Source: Bacillota bacterium
GTDB lineage: Bacteria; Bacillota; Clostridia; Peptostreptococcales; Anaerovoracaceae
Direction of reading: 5' to 3'
DNA: 8,615 nt
NCBI GenBank assembly: GCA_017549385.1
Contig: JAFYUX010000133.1
Location: forward strand, 1 to 8,615
Of the stretch, positions 5,588 to 8,615 are shown piece by piece. Both the position numbers and the translations under genes were made by a program. Position 1 is the stretch's first letter; each line of letters begins with the position of its first letter. The notes under the pieces are model-generated. The model made no database searches. It was not told where the DNA came from and saw only the letters and a program-made list of their open reading frames with translations.

Positions 5588-6835
5588 ATGAATAAAATCG
5601 TAAAACTCGATTGCGGTTTAAGACTTGCTCTTGAAAAGATCCCTCACGTTCAGTCTGTAACTGCCGGCATCTGGGTAAAAGCAGGCAGTGTAGATGAAGA
5701 CGATACATGCAGAGGTATCTCTCACTATATCGAACACATGATGTTCAAGGGAACAAACAAAAGAACTGCAAGACAGATCGCTTCAGATATTGACGCCCTA
5801 GGCGGTCAGATAAACGCTTTCACAGCAAAAGAAAGCACATGTTACTACGTAAGAACTCTCAGCAGCAACCTGGAAAAGGGTCTCGAAGTTCTCGTGGACA
5901 TGCTCACAGATTCACTCTTTGATCCTGCTGAAATGACAAAAGAAAAGCAGGTTGTAAAAGAAGAGATTAAGATGGTAGAAGACACACCAGATGATTTAGC
6001 TCAGGAAATGCTCTATGATGTGCTTTTCAAGGGAAATGTACTTTCAAACACTATCCTCGGCACACCAGAAAGCCTTGATGCTATCACTCGTGACGATATC
6101 ATCAACTACATCAAGAAAGAATATACTCTGGACAATATCGTAATTTCTGTTGCCGGCAACTTTGACGAACAGAAGGTTTGCGATTTCTTCGAAAACAGCC
6201 TTTCATGCCTTACACCATTAAAAGAAGTAAAGCCTGAAAGCAGTGCGATTTATGTTCCAGATTTCAAAAACAAGATTAAGGATATCGAACAGTCTCACAT
6301 CTGTCTCGGTATAAGAGCTCTCAACTTTGGCCATGATGATGCTTATGTAATGAGCATTTTAAACAACATTATGGGCGGAAGCATGAGCTCAAGACTCTTC
6401 CAGAATATTAGAGAAGAAAAGGGTCTCGCTTATTCAGTATTCTCTTATACTTCTTCTCACGACAAACATGGTTTCTATGCTATCAGTGCTGGTGTAGCAC
6501 ATGATAAGATTGAAGATACAGTTGCTGCCATCAGAGAAGAACTTGAAAATCTCGCTGCTCACGGAGTGACCGACAGAGAACTTGAGATTTCAAAAGAACA
6601 GACTAAGGGTGGTCTTATTTTCAGCATGGAAAACACAAGCAACCGTATGGTATCAAATGGTAAATACGCTCTTATGAGAAACAGAGTAAGAAAGATGGAA
6701 GACGTTATCAAGGCTATCGACAGTATTACTCAGGATGATATCAGAAGAGTGACAAAGCTCATAACAGACGTTTCAGCATATTCAGGTTCTCTCGTAAGCA
6801 GAAGAGACGTGGACCTGGCGCAGCTCATGAAGTAA
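5588..6835 (+). CDS. mlpA: M16B family zinc metallopeptidase (MlpA/YmxG type, processing peptidase-like)
   Basis: A 415-aa protein, the usual length for bacterial M16B peptidases related to the mitochondrial processing peptidase beta subunit. The inverted zinc motif HYIEH is at residues 46-50 (H46, H50 ligands, E49 catalytic). The third ligand is expected in the EEI of VVKEEIKMVEDTPDD, probably E126. The C-terminal half-domain has GGSMSSRLFQNIR at 263-275 and the conserved Arg-Tyr pair R275/Y282 that helps bind substrate. All catalytic residues are intact and no signal peptide is seen, so a cytoplasmic peptidase is likely. The ATG at 5588 follows AAGGAATCAAGGAAAAG. It corresponds to mlpA downstream of ylxY in B. 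subtilis; here it starts its own operon and is followed by a nitroreductase. The physiological substrate is unknown. Confidence 0.93.
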   Translation: MNKIVKLDCGLRLALEKIPHVQSVTAGIWVKAGSVDEDDTCRGISHYIEHMMFKGTNKRTARQIASDIDALGGQINAFTAKESTCYYVRTLSSNLEKGLEVLVDMLTDSLFDPAEMTKEKQVVKEEIKMVEDTPDDLAQEMLYDVLFKGNVLSNTILGTPESLDAITRDDIINYIKKEYTLDNIVISVAGNFDEQKVCDFFENSLSCLTPLKEVKPESSAIYVPDFKNKIKDIEQSHICLGIRALNFGHDDAYVMSILNNIMGGSMSSRLFQNIREEKGLAYSVFSYTSSHDKHGFYAISAGVAHDKIEDTVAAIREELENLAAHGVTDRELEISKEQTKGGLIFSMENTSNRMVSNGKYALMRNRVRKMEDVIKAIDSITQDDIRRVTKLITDVSAYSGSLVSRRDVDLAQLMK

Positions 6836-6848
6836 ACAGGAGGCAAAC

Positions 6849-7361
6849 ATGGATTTCTTAAAACTCGCAAAAGACAGATACTCAGTAAGAAAGTTTAAGG
6901 CTGATCAGATCACAGAAGCAGAACTCAATCAGGTTTTAGAAGCTGGTAGAGTAGCTCCTTCAGCAAAGAACTTCCAGCCAACAAAGGTGTACGCAGTACA
7001 GAGCGAAGAAAACCTTGCAAAGATTAGAGAACTCACAGTTGCTACATTTGGTGCTCCTACAGTTCTCGTATTCTGCTCAGAAGATGAAAAGGCATGGGTA
7101 AGCCCATTCACTGGTTTCAATTCAGGTGTTATGGACGTTTCTATCCTCGCTTCTCACATGATGCTTCAGGCTGCAGAACTCGGTCTTGGTACAACTTGGG
7201 TTTGCTGGGTTGATACAGACGAAGTAGGTAAGGTTTTAGGTATTCCAGAAAACTTAAAGGTAAGACTTATTATGCCTTTAGGTTATCCTGCTGACGACTG
7301 CCAGCCAGCTCCAATGCACGCTGACAGAAAGCCTATGGACGAATTCGTAACTGTTCTCTAA
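6849..7361 (+). CDS. Small nitroreductase-family FMN-dependent oxidoreductase
   Basis: A 170-aa protein of the nitroreductase fold, which binds FMN as a homodimer and reduces nitro, quinone or similar substrates with NAD(P)H. RYSVRKF at residues 10-16 supplies the FMN-phosphate Arg/Ser residues (R10, S12, R14). APSAKNFQP at 36-44 is the second flavin-contacting motif. LGLGTTWVCW at 111-120 and IMPLGYPA at 141-148 are the C-terminal family signatures. It is short for the family (many are 180-220 aa), lacking part of the central helical excursion. GGAGG (6839-6843) gives a strong ribosome binding site. The gap to the M16 gene stop is 13 nt, so the two are almost certainly cotranscribed. The physiological substrate cannot be told. 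A link to flavin from ribF is only indirect. Confidence 0.92.
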   Translation: MDFLKLAKDRYSVRKFKADQITEAELNQVLEAGRVAPSAKNFQPTKVYAVQSEENLAKIRELTVATFGAPTVLVFCSEDEKAWVSPFTGFNSGVMDVSILASHMMLQAAELGLGTTWVCWVDTDEVGKVLGIPENLKVRLIMPLGYPADDCQPAPMHADRKPMDEFVTVL

Positions 7362-7382
7362 TAATTGAAAATCAATAGCTTG

Positions 7383-7418
7383 ACCGGGAAGAAATATTTT
7401 TCTTTCCGGTTGTATTTT
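7383..7418 (+). terminator. Intrinsic terminator after the nitroreductase gene
   Basis: ACCGGGAAGAAA (7383-7394) pairs with TTTCTTTCCGGT (7399-7410) over 12 bp (one G-U) around a TATT loop, followed by TGTATTTT. It ends the M16 peptidase-nitroreductase operon. Confidence 0.8.
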
Positions 7419-7420
7419 AA

Positions 7421-7449
7421 TTGACATGCCCAGTATATTTTGTTAAAGT
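7421..7449 (+). promoter_or_regulatory. Promoter for the small Cys-rich membrane protein gene
   Basis: A perfect TTGACA (7421-7426) lies 17 bp from TAAAGT (7444-7449, four of six), which is preceded by TG at 7441-7442, an extended -10 element. The promoter begins right after the upstream terminator. Confidence 0.65.
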
Positions 7450-7498
7450 ATATGAGGTTTGCCCGCAGGTTGGCAGACGTTAGACGTAGGGAGGTTAT

Positions 7499-7681
7499 AT
7501 GTCGAGTTTTATAATAGGTGCATTGCTTGCAGCAGCTTTTGTTTACGCGCTCAAGACGTGTTTAAAGGATGCTAGAGTTGGTGGTTGCAGCGGAAACTGC
7601 AGTGGTTGCAGATATTCATGTTCTGCTGGATCAGGTGCCCTTGAAGAATATTTAGAATCGCTTAGAATTGATGCTGAATAA
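7499..7681 (+). CDS. Small Cys-rich single-pass membrane protein, FeoB-associated type
   Basis: A 60-aa protein with one membrane helix (about residues 4-18), a short basic stretch and a cysteine cluster C30-x3-C34-x2-C37-x3-C41 in a Gly/Ser-rich setting, plus C21 near the membrane. This layout matches the FeoB-associated Cys-rich membrane proteins of Firmicutes, small partners often encoded beside the ferrous-iron transporter FeoB. No feoB lies in this window, so the iron link is inference by resemblance. It differs in its C-terminal extension after the cysteines, an acidic helix (ALEEYLESLRIDAE). AGGGAGG (7488-7494) is an excellent ribosome binding site 4 nt before the ATG. The gene has its own promoter and a terminator beginning inside its last codons, so it is monocistronic. 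Confidence 0.75.
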   Translation: MSSFIIGALLAAAFVYALKTCLKDARVGGCSGNCSGCRYSCSAGSGALEEYLESLRIDAE

Positions 7682-7700
7682 AATTTCCGCATCTTTTTTT
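7670..7700 (+). terminator. Intrinsic terminator overlapping the small gene's stop codon
   Basis: GATGC (7670-7674) pairs with GCATC (7689-7693). Inside it, after one mismatch, GAA (7676-7678) pairs with TTC (7685-7687) around a 6-nt loop containing the TAA stop. Seven Ts (7694-7700) follow. Coding sequence and terminator stem thus overlap. Confidence 0.7.
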
Positions 7701-7703
7701 ATG

Positions 7704-7791
7704 TCAAAAAACAGATATAAACATTTAATATGAATTGTTTTAGAAAGTTATATGATGACTTTCTGAAGTTTACGGAGTAATCCTGTTTTTG
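7704..7791. repeat. Nested inverted repeats in the region upstream of relQ
   Basis: TCAAAAAACAG (7704-7714) can pair with CTGTTTTTGA (7783-7792) with one bulged A. The enclosed DNA contains a hairpin AGAAAGTTA (7742-7750) with TGACTTTCT (7756-7764), one G-U, extendable outward by weak pairs to about 14 bp. No T-run follows, so it is not an obvious terminator. It lies before the predicted relQ start site and would be transcribed only by read-through or from an unseen promoter. Confidence 0.35.
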
Positions 7792-7799
7792 AGATTTCT

Positions 7800-7821
7800 T
7801 TATACCATATTGTGGTATAAT
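7800..7821 (+). promoter_or_regulatory. Extended -10 promoter of relQ with overlapping palindrome (possible operator)
   Basis: TATAAT at 7816-7821 is preceded by TGG (7813-7815), giving an extended -10. The best -35 candidates (TTGAGA at 7789-7794, spacing 21 bp) are poor, consistent with -35-independent recognition. A perfect palindrome overlaps the -10: TTATACCA (7800-7807), 5-bp spacer, TGGTATAA (7813-7820). A dimeric repressor bound there would occlude the polymerase; no regulator gene is adjacent. Confidence 0.6.
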
Positions 7822-7850
7822 CTTAGGAGCGAAAGCGGGGGGTTAGAAAT

Positions 7851-8561
7851 ATGGAATCTTTACAGAAACAAATTTTAAATAAGTCTATTCTGCCTGAGGA
7901 CCCACAGGAGATTCTCGGTACAGCCAAACAGTTGGAACAGGTTATGATGAAATACAACTGTGCCATCAGAGAGGTAAAGACAAAGCTTGAGGTATTAAAC
8001 GACGAGCTTTCTATCCAGAACCAGAGAAATCCAATCGAATTTATAAAAACTAGAGTTAAAAAGCCAGGCAGCATCATCAGCAAGCTTATAAGAAAAGGCT
8101 TTGATATTTCGCTTCAGTCGGTTCAGGAAAACCTTAATGACGTGGCAGGCGTAAGAGTAGTCTGTTCTTTTGTGGATGACATCTATGCAGTGGCAGAGAT
8201 GATTACAAAACAGGATGACGTTACACTCATCGAAGTAAAAGACTATATAAAAAATCCAAAACCAAACGGTTACAGAAGTCTCCACCTCATTATTGAGATT
8301 CCGGTGTTTTTCTCAAACACAAAGGATCATCTCAGATGCGAAGTACAGATTAGAACTATCGCAATGGACTTCTGGGCGAGTCTCGAGCATGATCTTAAAT
8401 ACAAGCAGGAGTTTTCAAATGTTGATGTGATTCAGGAAGAACTCCGTCAGTGTGCAGAGACTATCGCCATGACAGATGCTCGTATGATGGAGATTAGAGA
8501 TAAGATCGAAGTCATGAAAAATGGACAGGATGACTCAGAAGAAGAAAGGCTGCTTAGCTAA
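7851..8561 (+). CDS. relQ: Small alarmone (p)ppGpp synthetase, RelQ/YjbM type
   Basis: A 236-aa protein carrying only the RelA/SpoT synthetase domain (about residues 55-185), with no HD hydrolase, TGS or ACT domain. It should transfer pyrophosphate from ATP to GTP or GDP in the cytoplasm. Motifs: RVKKPGSI near 66-73, DVAGVRVVC near 99-107, NGYRSLH (G140-H145) for nucleotide binding, EVQIRT at 164-169, and FWASLEHDLKY at 174-184 with catalytic-region E179/H180. A C-terminal charged helix follows, as in RelQ proteins, which form tetramers. The ATG at 7851 lies 8 nt after a run of six Gs (7837-7842) acting as Shine-Dalgarno. Expression is likely transcriptional, through the extended -10 and palindrome at 7800-7821. 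The stop overlaps the start of the next gene. RelP is the main alternative class; the neighbour and the domain style favour RelQ. Confidence 0.9.
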   Translation: MESLQKQILNKSILPEDPQEILGTAKQLEQVMMKYNCAIREVKTKLEVLNDELSIQNQRNPIEFIKTRVKKPGSIISKLIRKGFDISLQSVQENLNDVAGVRVVCSFVDDIYAVAEMITKQDDVTLIEVKDYIKNPKPNGYRSLHLIIEIPVFFSNTKDHLRCEVQIRTIAMDFWASLEHDLKYKQEFSNVDVIQEELRQCAETIAMTDARMMEIRDKIEVMKNGQDDSEEERLLS

Positions 8562-8615
8562 TGGCTCCAAAAGGTAAGACAAATGCAATGCGTATGCTCG
8601 ATGCCGCCGGCATCC
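8561..8615 (+). CDS. ybaK: Probable Cys-tRNA(Pro) deacylase YbaK (3' truncated by the window)
   Basis: An ATG at 8561-8563 shares its A with the relQ TAA stop (TAATG), so the two are probably translationally coupled; AAAGG (8545-8549) inside relQ may serve as ribosome binding site. Only 18 residues are visible. Their pattern, MAPKGKTNAMRMLDAAGI, resembles the N-terminus of YbaK/EbsC proteins (KTNxMRxLDxAxI), which hydrolyse Cys-tRNA(Pro) misacylated by prolyl-tRNA synthetase. The catalytic part is outside the window, so the assignment rests on a short motif. Confidence 0.7.
   Translation, partial: MAPKGKTNAMRMLDAAGI

Noticed and set aside
1..8615. CRISPR arrays, tRNA or rRNA genes, insertion sequences, phage genes, toxin-antitoxin or defence modules
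   Set aside because: None is visible. There are no regularly spaced repeats, cloverleaf sequences, transposase-like frames or paired small genes of that kind.

Overview
The window looks like chromosomal core DNA from a Gram-positive, Clostridia-type bacterium, possibly a Lachnospiraceae relative (this is inference from gene order and protein style; no rRNA is present). Codon use favours AGA for Arg and CTC for Leu. Consensus-like TTGACA/TATAAT promoters, strong GGAGG-type ribosome binding sites and GC-rich hairpin terminators all fit a Firmicute. The order ribF - rpsO - pnp - polysaccharide deacetylase (ylxY type) - M16 peptidase (mlpA/ymxG type) is the same as in the Bacillus subtilis ribC-rpsO-pnpA-ylxY-mlpA cluster. 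Here it is interrupted by an inverted YitT-family membrane protein gene.

Layout. Bases 1-684 hold the 3' part of ribF (FMN/FAD synthesis). A perfect consensus promoter inside the end of ribF drives rpsO (808-1074) through a leader of about 105 nt. After an rpsO hairpin with a poor U-tract comes a 170-nt spacer containing a 25-bp interrupted helix, then pnp (1287-3368), which ends at a strong terminator. The ylxY-type gene (3523-4404) is membrane anchored and has altered catalytic motifs. Between it and the convergent YitT gene (4548-5405, minus strand) lie a 76-nt complex hairpin and a separate 13-bp terminator. A divergent promoter region (5406-5587) leads into the M16 peptidase (5588-6835), followed 13 nt later by a small nitroreductase (6849-7361) and a terminator. 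A 60-aa Cys-rich membrane protein has its own promoter and terminator. A further regulatory region with a palindrome over the -10 box precedes a RelQ-type (p)ppGpp synthetase (7851-8561). That gene overlaps by one base the start of a probable Cys-tRNA(Pro) deacylase (ybaK), which runs off the window.

Functionally the region combines flavin cofactor synthesis, ribosome assembly and RNA decay (S15 and PNPase, a classical autoregulated pair), envelope and peptide housekeeping, and stringent-response and translation-quality genes. No CRISPR, transposon, phage, toxin-antitoxin or defence system is visible. I found no wholly new multi-gene system. The most interesting material is non-coding: the pnp leader helix, the 76-nt hairpin after ylxY, and the operator-like palindromes at the mlpA and relQ promoters.
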